A DNA stretch of 64,000 nucleotides from Arcuatula senhousia (taxonomy: Eukaryota > Mollusca > Bivalvia > Mytilida > Mytilidae), in NCBI GenBank assembly GCA_963971305.1, contig OZ020309.1:12021001-12085000 (forward strand), read 5' to 3'. The notes under the pieces were generated by a model. It had not been told where the DNA came from. It saw nothing but the letters and a program-made list of their open reading frames with translations, and did not search any database. Of this stretch, positions 27,307-37,600 are shown in pieces. Both the position numbers and the translations under genes were made by a program. How positions within the stretch are numbered: position 1 is the stretch's first letter; every line of letters begins with the position of its first letter.

Positions 27307-28792
27307 TAAAGATACTCTGAAGAATATAAAATAATGATAATATTCTTATTATCTGTCGCGACGCTTTCGAATTTGTGTTAGATACTTGGCTGAAGTCTCG
27401 ATCTCCCCCGAATGCCGTGGTATTCACCAGATGATCATGACCTTTGACCGAAAATTACGCTGTTATCTGCCACTATTTTCAAGGATACCAATAATAGAAA
27501 GTCTGTCAACCAAGACTGCCTTAATATGCTCTGGCCATTTTCGGTAAATTAATGCCTTTAGTTATTTGGTTTCAGTTGATTTCCCTCTTTTCGTATATAG
27601 TGGGTTATCTCCCATTTGCAGAGTTATATTCTCTTTCCAGAAGGTATTTTATACTAGTTACTGTGGGGAAATATAAGCTTTTCTGCATTTATTTTTTATT
27701 TTGTAGAAAAAATTTCTAAAAGTTAAATATAATGATTTTCAAAAAGGTATTTAACATGTTTTCTGTGATTAACAGGAACCGCTAGGCCCTTTGAATAATT
27801 TAGAAAAAATAAAAACTTTATTTTTCCCATTCATTCCAATATAATATACCTACTGTAATGGAGGACAACTCTTGCAAATGGGAGATAACTCACTATTTAC
27901 GAAAATAGGGAATAGTAAAAATAAAATAAAAATTACAGCAAAGTTCTAGGCAATACTTCGTCTAATCAAGGACATTATGCAAAGACACTCTACCAAAAAA
28001 TCCAAACACTATACGAATGTAAATTAAGAGCGTAATATAACATTAAAACCAAAAATGCTGAACCGCTTCAACGTGAATAGAAATTATGACTTAATTTGGA
28101 TAAAATTCACCAATTTCAATATTTTCCCGTACTTTTTAAGGGGAGATAATTTGTATAGGGAAAAACTTATTTTTCACTTTTTTCAAAAATTTTGATGGTG
28201 AACTTAATTTTTTATTTCGTATATTTAAAAATCAATACAAAACAAAGATTTTCACAAATTATAAGAAAATTCTATGGAGTAGATTCTCTTAGATGAAGAA
28301 AATTTGATTTTTTCCCTTTTGATCCTTTATTAAAAGTATTAAAATCATGCATTTTTCAAAGTCGTTTCTACAAAAATTCCTCTGGTGAACTTTTTATTCT
28401 ATTATCAAAATTAAATGTACCATTCTAGAGCTAAAATTTAAAAAAAAAAAATATGGATAAATTTATAGACACCCCATCTACTTATGCGACTGTGTGTTCG
28501 GGCTTTGATGTCGCTTTTCTTTAAGAATAAACGTTATAAAAAACTAACGAACTAGAACGATCAATCTCGAATGTTTATTGGAAAAGACAAATTAAGGCAA
28601 ACACACCGGGGAAATCGAAGCGTAATGGTCCTGACTTGGAACAGCCGGGCATTTCAAAGGAAACGGTTGGTTGAACCAGGTTTTATGAAACCTACCTCTT
28701 CTGTATAAAAACAAGTAAAAACTATGCACTTAAAGTGTTCACAAAGAGACATTGTTAGAAATTAAAATTTTTTTATGAATCACAATTTATGA
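27307..28792. other. AT-rich interior of the composite insertion
   Basis: No sustained coding frame. 28545-28700 is a diverged copy of repeat family E ('AATGGTCCTGACTTGGAACA', 'GAACCAGGTTTTATG'). The rest is unclassified. Confidence 0.45.
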
Positions 28793-29006
28793 GGCTTGTT
28801 TAGGGTATATTGGGATATGGGATATTCACACAATTTTTTCATGGGATACGGGATATTTGAGGCAAAACTTACTGGGATATGGGATATTTAAGTCCGTTTT
28901 ATTTACAGGGATATGGGATACTGGAAAAACACTTTTTGGGATAGGGATATTTGATGAAAAATGTACGGGATATGGGATATTGGTACCCCCCCCCTAAACA
29001 AGCCCC
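28793..29006. mobile_element. GGGATATGGGATATT inverted-repeat element
   Basis: Perfect 13-bp inverted ends (GGCTTGTTTAGGG / CCCTAAACAAGCC), flanked by a perfect 8-bp duplication ATTTATGA (28785-28792 and 29007-29014), the size made by hAT-type transposases. The 214-bp interior repeats 'GGGATATGGGATATT' six or more times. It is non-autonomous. Confidence 0.85.
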
Positions 29007-29171
29007 ATTTATGATTTAACCCTTTCCGAGTTGTTCCATAAAGCATAGATCGAAGCAGCTGGTAGCTTGCAGTTATGATAATGTAAAAAATCGGGAATAA
29101 AAACATTGCGCATTAAAACATCACTTAATGTTACTTTTGGGAAGCAAAATATAGATTATATCATAATAGAT

Positions 29172-29265
29172 TAAGATCATACAATAATGACACAATTATG
29201 AAGCACGTACAAACATCTAAGATCATACAATAATGACACAATTATGAAGCACGTACAAACATCTA
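29172..29265. repeat. 47-bp direct duplication
   Basis: AAGATCATACAATAATGACA and the following 27 bases occur twice in tandem, starting at 29172 and 29219, with no difference seen. It lies near the right arm of the composite insertion. Confidence 0.85.
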
Positions 29266-30291
29266 AAACGGCTACACCACCGACAATGCTAAATTACCAC
29301 TGCCTGTTCCACCACCGTCCCCCGTCTATTTTAACACCGCTCCCCGCCCCTTCAGCCACCGCTCCCCGCCCCATCAGCCACCGTATCACCGCCCCCTCTT
29401 TCCACCCCCACAGGACCATGTGGAGCGGGAGCTATCTTATACCCAGGGAGTAAGGGAAACATCCAACTTAGAAAACCAGTAGCCGGACGAGGATCGATCC
29501 TTCTTGGGGAGCTAGTGGCAATAGAGTGGCAATAGAGATAGTACTGCAGCACTGTATTACCAACCCGTCAAAAGACCACAACAAGCTGCACATTTTGTCA
29601 GACAGTCAGACAGCGGTTGGAATTATTTCCTTGAACTGGCAATCGACCAACTACCTAGACCTCATTAGGGACATAAAGGAACAAATCCATGTGCTATCCA
29701 GAAGCGGATTGGAAGTAGTTATCTAATGAGATCGCTGACATGCTTGCCAAACAAGCCGCGACGGACGCATGCAATATGGAAGGAGAGTCACAAAATCAGA
29801 CATACAGGTAGCGGTTAAAAAATCTACAAAAAAGAAATGTCAATTCCGTTGGGACAACGGGAACACAGGAAGACTGCTAACATGGCTAAAGGAAGACTGC
29901 TACAGGAAGACTGCTACAGGAACTACGGCCAAAAGTAGGACAACCACCAATGCTGGATTTTCCTAATTGTCACACTGGACGCATTCTAACAGAACTACTA
30001 GCACTGGCTACAACCGCCTAAACAAGTATAGACATCAAATCAGAATCGCCCCAACACCAAAGTGTGACCGCGGATCTGACGAGACCACAGAACATTTTCT
30101 GATTGACTGCCAAAAGTACGACACCCAGAGAGCAAATCAAGGCCCTTTCACTGTGCCTAACCTTGGAAGTCCACCACCTTTTATCAAAGACAGAAGAAAA
30201 CAGAAAATTTTACCAAGGCATTTTAATGCTAGTGGGAGTATATATTACAAACACGAGACGATTTGATACTCCTCGTCTCCCACTACCCTGA

Positions 30292-30743
30292 TCATGAGCC
30301 TGCACACTTTTTTTTCCGACAAGTACTGTGAGAAAATTTTACTTCAGAAAAAAACACATGAGGGAGCCCTTAGCGCATACAGAGATCATTCGTGTCTGTA
30401 TAGACAGCAGGATCAGGATCAGGAATTTTAGACCAATGAGAGAATCACATAACAATCCATTGATGAATATTTCGGAGGTTTCTTGAATATTATATCATTA
30501 ATTTGAATGCAAGCTACTGTACATTGTACTGTGATTAAGATTAAGAGCAATCCGGATTTAAACAGGAATCTTTGACAATGCTTTCTTCTTCTTCTTCTGC
30601 CAATATAGAGTCAACTCTTTCTAGAGTGTTAAAAGACTCTTGCTCGAACATACAGGAGGCCCTTCCAATGATGTGTCCAAAAAGAAAACGGTATTGCTTT
30701 GTACAGGTTAAAACTATATACATGGTCAAGTCCGGGTTATTAG
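30292..30743. other. Intergenic, nothing recognised
   Basis: Includes the presumed 3' end of the split LINE and a (CTT)n run near 30585-30597. No gene is seen. Confidence 0.4.
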
Positions 30744-31141
30744 ATGTGGCTGGCTCCTGTCAAGGCTGCTGGCAGGATGGTAATTGCAGCCTTGAAGTCT
30801 TCCAGTGAAGCAGCTGAGGTGGTGGTGTCAGGTAGGATGTTCCATTCCCTGGTGGATCTCGGGAAGAAAGAGTACCGGTATTGGTCTTTCAGGGTACGCT
30901 GCTGTCTTAGACGTTGCCCCCCTCTGGTTCGGGTATCTCCAGGTGTATAATAGCTGGTTGGTTCGATGTCCACTAGTCTATGCTGGATCTTATAGGCCAT
31001 TTGTAATCGGTTCTTGGTCCGTCTATGTTTGAGTGGCTCCCATTCTAGTTGATCCAACAGATTTGTGACACATCCTGGAGACACGTCCTGGTATTGGTTG
31101 AAAACGAACCTGGCTGCTCGTCTCTGGACCTGTTCTTTGAT
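30744..31141 (-). pseudogene. 5'-truncated LINE C-terminus
   Basis: The minus frame reads IKEQVQRRAARFVFNQYQDV, then VTNLLDQLEWEPLKHRRTKN, then SFFPRSTREWNILPDTT and LEDFKAAI. This is the standard C-terminal pattern of jockey/CR1-like LINEs (QRRAARFV, L-W-L--RR, SFFPRTIR-WN-LP). The frame is open for 130 codons. It is cut off at about 31141 after the start of the conserved block, as expected for an incomplete reverse-transcription copy. Confidence 0.85.
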
Positions 31142-31471
31142 TTTTTTAAAAACCAATAACTTACTTTACTACATGTACATGAAACTGATTTTCAGTCTGT
31201 CATGTGTTACTGTTAGTCACTTACTCAAGTTACAGTACTTAGCTAGTGTATTGAGATTTAATGAAGTCAAACCGTGTTTTGTTGTAATTAAGAGACAATG
31301 TATTTACGTTCTCACACTTAAACTGGACTGCTCAAAGGGTAAAACGGGTCAAATAAGGTGTCAGATAGCATAATGTTACACAACCAACTTGTCTTTCAAT
31401 GTCCTAAATTTAGATCTTCATGCTTCATTGAACTCAAAGGAAAACAAAAAAAAAGATAAAAATAAAAGTTT

Positions 31472-31478
31472 CCGGAAG
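31472..31478 (+). promoter_or_regulatory. Candidate ETS site in the NUP43 promoter
   Basis: CCGGAAG sits 31 bases before the NUP43 ATG. ETS/GABP motifs near the start site are usual for housekeeping genes. No TATA box is evident. It is a single short motif, so weak on its own. Confidence 0.35.
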
Positions 31479-31508
31479 AGAAACGTAATTTACCCGCGTT
31501 ATTTGAAA

Positions 31509-31628
31509 ATGGCTGACATTGGTGCTAAATTTGTTTCCCAGAAAATAAGCAAGATAAGATGGAAAAATATAATGAAAAATACTCTTGAAGGCCCAGACAC
31601 TTTCGTCACAGGAAGCTGGGATGATGAG
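31509..31628 (+). CDS. NUP43: NUP43 exon 1
   Basis: Forty codons, MADIGAKFVSQKISKIRWKN to TGSWDDE. The donor is GAG before gtgatt, a weak but usable site. The choice is fixed by exon 2, which continues INKVSLWRLD where human has NYISLW. Confidence 0.95.
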
Positions 31629-34600
31629 GTGATTAATTTTGATATAAGGAAACCGATATAAGTACTCCTTTGTACTCTTTTTTTCTGAAAAAAGGGGGAG
31701 GCCATGCTGTATCAGTGTATTTTTGTAAACACAAATGACATGTACATGTGATATAAATGTTGATTACATTCTTCACGAAATATACATGTTAGAAGCATAG
31801 AGGCAACCCGATGTAGCATACATGTGACGGATCTGTGATGACAAAGCTGGAGATTTTGATGATTGGACAAAAAAGCGGTAGATTTTCAACGCTCATTAAA
31901 ATTGCATTTCAATGTCATTTCATGGCACTAGCGTGTGCCAAATATACACAGCTTCACTGATTAATCTCAAATCGTCAGGTCAATTATGGCAATAAACCTT
32001 TAATTAATACCTTTATTTTTAACGTCTACTAATTGACAAACCCCTACAACTCCGGAAATGTTTTATGACTGAACAATTAAAACGTCTATAAAACTGAAAT
32101 GTTGTCATGTCTTGAAAAAGCGGGAGATTACACAAAAAGTCGGGAGAACGGGAGATGGATCAAAAAGTCGGGAGATTTCGTCTCCCAGCGGGAGAATCAC
32201 ATGTATGTTGTAGAAAGTCTGAATGGGCAAAGACAAATCATTATCAATCAGAAACAAGATTTTGGTATTCGAAAGTGTACTCACAAAGTTTGCCACATTT
32301 GACATCATTTTGGGCTCAGAAAAGGCCCAGGATAGGGTTACAGCTAACTTGGGCAAAACTGTAAGTTAACTATGTGAAATTTTTATTGTTATGCCAAATC
32401 GGATTAGAGATGTGACGGAGACCGTAACATTTGCAACCGTAACAACATGAACAATAAGAATTTTCTTATTAGTAGTGATGGGCAATCGGTTTTATTTCAT
32501 AATCGATTATTAAATCATTTATTTGCACAACTTACATCTTACAATAAGATCAAAGGCACACATACAATACACATACAATAATTCTGAATGGAATAAACAG
32601 TAAACATTATTATACAAATCACAGTAAAATATATATTTATATACTTATTCCACCAGACTAACATTCATACTTGAAAATCAAATGAAACTTTTATTTGGCC
32701 CCTGTCCTCAGTTCTAAAGACTGCTTTATAAAAGAGCCTAAACATTTCACTTGCTGTGTTGTTAGCGGGTTTAAAATATTTTGTATTTTAGAATTTGTAT
32801 AGTTACTCAGAAAAGTAGGCCTTAAAGTTTTGTTAATATTACAGTTAAAAAAGAAATGGCTTTCATCATCCAGAACCCCGCACCAAATACATATTCGTTG
32901 ATCCCTTTGTATTTTTTTATATCTACCGGTCTCTATGGCTAAAGGGTGATCACTGATTCTAAATTTACATATTAATTTTCTTATTTCAAAGTCAGTGTAG
33001 TTTAGATAAAATTCCCTGATCATGTAATGACTTGGATAAATAATAGCATTCTTTAAGTAGATATGAAGATTCATCTGATAAAAGTCTATCTTCATATACA
33101 TTTGTAGCAACGACTGAGTTTTTATAAAGCAATCAACAGGAAAGCGCCCTAGTTCTGACCTTGTTGCTATGTTACTTGTACATTTTTTTACTCCAAGTAT
33201 AAATTTACAAAACTTGTTATGTATTTTGTCTGAGGGTCTTTTGTCTATGAATAAAAGTTCATCAGGATGCTTATGGTTATTATTTTTCTTTGATCTGTTC
33301 AATGCATTGTGAAACGATTTATAAATATCCATATACCAAATTTCACAGTTATATGTTAAAACTGGACGAACTAAAGAGTCAAATAAATGTGTGGAAACAT
33401 GTACAGGAAGTTCATTAAGGCTAGAAGTGTAACTTTTGATCGATTATAACACTTTTAGTGCCTTTTTAGCTAAATCTTCAGCTGAGGATGAAAAATTTCC
33501 ATTTTGAGATATAACATTTCCAAGGAATTTATATTCTTTTACATTATCCAAGACAGAGTCTCTATATTTGAAAGAAACATCAGTTTTACTGGAATTACCC
33601 AAAAGCATAGTTTTAGTCTTATTAAATTTACAGATAGCTGCCAGTTATTACAATATAATGAAAGTTTATTGAGACTTTTTTGAAGACCCTCTTTTGATTC
33701 GGAGAGGATTAAAGTAAGTCATCCGCAAACATTAGACTACATTTTGTACCAATATTAGTAGTCTGTAATGTAAGTGGATCACTATTTTTTTCGAGAAATA
33801 ATTCTGGAAGATCATTTATATATATATTGAAAAGAGTAGGACTCAGAGAATCTCCTTGGCGTACACCTCTATCAATATGATAATATTCTGTACATCCATT
33901 TTCAGTTTTGAGAGATGATTTAGTATTAGTGTACATACCTCTTATAATGTCAATAGTTTTATAGCCTATGCCTAACTTGGCCAGTTTATAAAACAGACCT
34001 TTACGCCACACAGAATCGAAAGCTTTGCGTAGATCTATGAAACATGAATAAATGGGTTTTTTCTTAAGATTTATATATTTATTGATCAAAGTTTTGAGCA
34101 CAAACAGACTGTCTGAAGTTCGAAAATTAGGTCTGAAACCGAACTGTACATTACAAAACTTATCTTGCATATGTTTCATGATTCTAGTATTAAGTAGAGC
34201 ACTAAAAAGTTTAGCTATCCCATTAATAAGTGAAATTCCTCTATAATTGTTTGGGTCTGTGGTATCCCTGCTTTTAAATATTGGAATGACAAATGAATTT
34301 AGCCATGATGTTGGATATATTCCAGTTGTCAAAACAAGATTAAAAACTTTTGTAATGGCTTTGGTCATTACAGGAAAACTATATTTCACCAATTCATTTA
34401 ATATAAGATCAGGACCACATGATTTTCCTACTTTTAAGTCCCGTGCGGGACCCGGGAGGCGAATAGGCCCGCAGCAGCGCTAAGCTTGTCGGTAAAAGTC
34501 CACTAAAGAGCGCTCAGAAACCTGACATCGGGGTCAGGCCGCTTTGCCCGCAAAGCGACTGGGATGTGTGCCCCAGGTGGTTGAATGGGGCAGCCCTGAC

Positions 34601-37600
34601 ATCGAGAGATGCGGGGTCGTCAGGCGATAATGTGGAAAACCTGACCGCAAACCATAGTGGTGCACCGTGTTGGGAAAAATGTCACGTTCCTCGCACGTTA
34701 AAGAACCCTGCTGCAGGTCTCGGTAAGAGTAGGACCCGTAGGATCCCCATGCAGGAGGCTAAATTTCCCGTCCCTACCCATCACTCCTTTTTCCAGTGGC
34801 AGTCAAAACTCTCCTACCCGATTGGCCTTGTGTCCCCATTTCCTCAACTTCATCATCATTTCATGTTCATTGCATCACCCCTATCATGTTCATCTCCCGG
34901 ATATAGCCGAAATCGTGCTGCTTGGGAGTAAAGCAATAAGTAACTAACTAACTAACTCCTACTTTTAAAGCGCTTATGACTTGTTTAACTTCCTTAACAG
35001 TAATTGGTTTATCTGTATTTTCATTAAGAGGAAAATTACTTTTGTTCAACAAGAAATTGTGAATATGATTTTCATGTTCTTCATTACTTTGTTCCTTCCA
35101 ATCACCTTGAGTCTGAAAATGTTTCATTAATTCATCAGGTTCAAAATTATCATCCTTAAGTGTGGATTCAAAGTTTCTATGATTACCCTCTCTTAATAGT
35201 TTCCACATTTCTTGGGGGTTCTGTGAGGATGTTTCTACTAACTTTTGAATAAAATTTGTTTTGAATTGATTTTTCTTTTTTTTTGCAGTTTTTTTTAATG
35301 TTTTACAAGTCAAGAAATATTCATGTCGAAGTTCTCTTTCGAATGGCCTATTTTTTAATTGTTTACTTAAGTAATTAATTTTGGATTTTAAGTTTATAAT
35401 TTTATCATCTGACCATGGTTTTTTATTCTTTTTTCTTTTTATACCCCGCCACACGAAGTGGCAGGGTATTATGTTGTACCCTCAGTTTTTTTCGGTGTCT
35501 GTCCGTCCGTCCGTCCGTCTGTCCGTCCCCCGAAGGTTTCCGACCAATAACTTGAAAACGCGTCAAAGGATTTGAATGTTATTTTGCACAGCTGTTTAGT
35601 ATAATAAAATACAGGTCAAGTTCGATTTCCAGCATGATCCAAAAAATAGTTTTTGAGATAGGCCACTTTGAAAAATCAAATTTCATGAAATTTTGAGTTT
35701 CCGACCAATCACTTGAAAACGCGTCAAAGGATGTTATTTTGCACAGCTGTATAGTACAATAAAATACAGGTCAAATTCGATTTCCAGCATGGTCCAAAAA
35801 ATAGTTTTCGAGAAAGGCCACTTTAAAAAATCAAATTTCATGAAATTTTGAATTTCCGACCAATAACTTGAAAACAGGTCAAAGGATTTGAATGATATTT
35901 TGCACAGCTGTTTAGTACAATAAAATACAGGTCAAGTTCGATTTCCAGCATGATCCAAAAAATAGTTTTCGAGATAGGCCACTTTGAAAAATTAAATGTC
36001 ATGAAATTTTGAGTTTCCGACCTGAATAACTTGAAAAGGCTTCATGGGATTCAAATGATATTTTGTACAGCTATTGAGTACAATAAAATACAGGTCAAGT
36101 TCAATTTCCAGCATGATCTGAAAAACAGTTTTCAAGATAGGCCACTTGTAAATCAAATTTTATGAACTTTTGATATTATAACGTGGCGGGGTATCATTTA
36201 ATGTCCCATTACATGCCCTATTTTTTTATAGATGACAGGTTTCTTAATTTTACAGACATTTTTTTAAATGTTATCATATAAACTTTTCAATTCTTCTGAT
36301 GCAGAGTTGATACCCCCTATGTCATTGCTAAAATCTTTTTGCTCAAAATCTATAATCTGGTTGATCAATTCACTAGTTGATAAATACTTTTCAATCTTAT
36401 ATTTAGATTCAGGCACCCAATAAAAAGTAGCATAGCATAACATTTTATTAATTTATTATAATACACAGCGGACAAAAAATAGTAATTATCAAATTTTAAT
36501 CTAAGTTTAACTCAAAGTTATTTTGATAACAGTATGGCACATAGGACCCATTCAACATGTTCAATATGTGGTTTTCGGGTTTTGTTTTAATCCTGCACAT
36601 TTCAGGAAAATGAAAATTTAGTATATAGTTTTCTTAGGAAAGAACTTCACAATTTATGTGTAAAGCAATTCTTGAGAACATAGGCCTAAATTAAAATATT
36701 GTATGTTTGCCCTCAGCCGACCGACCTCCGAAATTCGTTGCGACTGAAAATATTTTATTTACATTTATCGGCAAAATTTTATTTTATTCCGTTTCGCTTC
36801 CGACTGAAAATCTTTTATTTATATTTACCGACTGCATTTTTTTCTCGGAATTTTCGGATTTTATCGTACACGTTGATAGTAAACTAAATAGTTATCCGAA
36901 AACGGGTCTTTCATGCGTTTGCATAGAATATTTTTTTGTTCCGATTCGAAACTGCTGAATGACATTGATCAAGAATGGCCGCACTCTGTGTGACCATAAA
37001 TGAAATTAAAAACGATTTTAAGAAAACGTTGGTCAAAAATAAGATCGTAAAAGTGTTTACAAAAGAAATATGGGACGATGTTGCCGGGGCGGCATTTGGA
37101 GATACGGATCAAGAGACAGAAGTAGACGAAGCTTTTGAGAAAGGAAACTGTTATTTATATTTTCACAAATTTTATGAAATATGGCAGTAAAATCGCCTCT
37201 GTGAGATAAAATGGCAGTAAAGTCGCCAATTCAGAATACAACAAACTCAATATACATGTTAACATTTAGGTATAGAAAAACCAAGGCCCAACCTGGCATT
37301 CTAAAATCACAATTTAAGGGATATAGTTAACAAATCTGAACAACAATCACAAAAACATAAGGACGCAAGACATGAAATAGTACACACAACAGAAACATGA
37401 AGAACATGGACATGCCAGGAAAGCACTGACTCCATACACATTTCAAGTTGTCTCAGCCATACTATCCTATCAACCACAGTATTATTAAACATTGGCTATT
37501 TATTAGGGCCCCGCATTGAAAATGCGTCACCCTATAGTTTTTACGTTGTCCGTCCGTCTGTCTGTCAGTTTTAGTCGGGATAATCTAGGTTACAGTAGAA

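Larger units (their letters stand above)
25669..29417. mobile_element. 3.7-kb composite insertion flanked by CAGGACC duplication
   Basis: The LINE codons flanking the gap rejoin perfectly if one CAGGACC is removed (25669-25675 and 29411-29417), which fixes the boundaries at 25676 and 29410. The two ends are GC-rich and roughly inverted (GGGGGTGTGGAAAGGGG; CCCCCTCTTTCCACCCCC). Both arms carry 'CCGCTCCCCGCC' iterations (25715-25865 and 29310-29400). Inside are a family A element, a family E piece and an 8-bp-TSD element, so it is a nest of insertions. Confidence 0.75.
24547..30291 (+). pseudogene. LINE retrotransposon remnant with endonuclease and RNase H, split by an insertion
   Basis: A dead non-LTR retrotransposon. 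The C-terminal half of an apurinic endonuclease is readable at 24550-24840 (IIAGDLNAKSMEWNN and SDHISVLTEL). A linker region then changes frame at about 25030 and 25320, followed by the start of RT (EGTAPGVD near 25565). Immediately, in frame, comes RNase H (AFTGGSCQGNPGP), so nearly the whole RT is deleted. RNase H is cut at 25675 by a 3.7-kb insertion and resumes at 29418 (CGAGAILYPGS, HILSDSQTAVG). A zinc-knuckle-like tail with TTEHFLIDCQKYD follows near 30086-30120. The first catalytic Asp of RNase H (normally TDGS) reads FTGGS here. An RNase H domain is typical of I/R1/Tad-type LINEs. Confidence 0.85.
32691..36430 (-). pseudogene. LINE retrotransposon (RT, C-terminal domain) in NUP43 intron 1
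   Basis: A minus-strand non-LTR element, 5'-truncated near 36430. Readable parts are a linker (LNLNIRLKSIYQLVNLINQI; PWSDDKIINLKSKINYLSKQ), RT (CGPDLILNEL, NNYRGISLINGIAKLFSALL, KPIYSCFIDLRKAFDSVWRK, GVRQGDSLSPTLFNIYINDL, LMFADDLL) and a C-terminal domain (DKIHNKFCKFILGVKK, then RICIWCGVLDDESHFFFNCN). The RT catalytic ADD is present, but the frame breaks right after it and again between 33,330 and 33,710. Two insertions interrupt it (34438-34957 and 35444-36222). The clade is not assigned. Confidence 0.88.

Noticed and set aside
31389..31508. In-frame upstream Met extending NUP43 by 40 residues
   Set aside because: The extension is Lys/Asn-rich and absent from NUP43 homologues, which begin close to the 31509 Met; it is most likely 5' untranslated.
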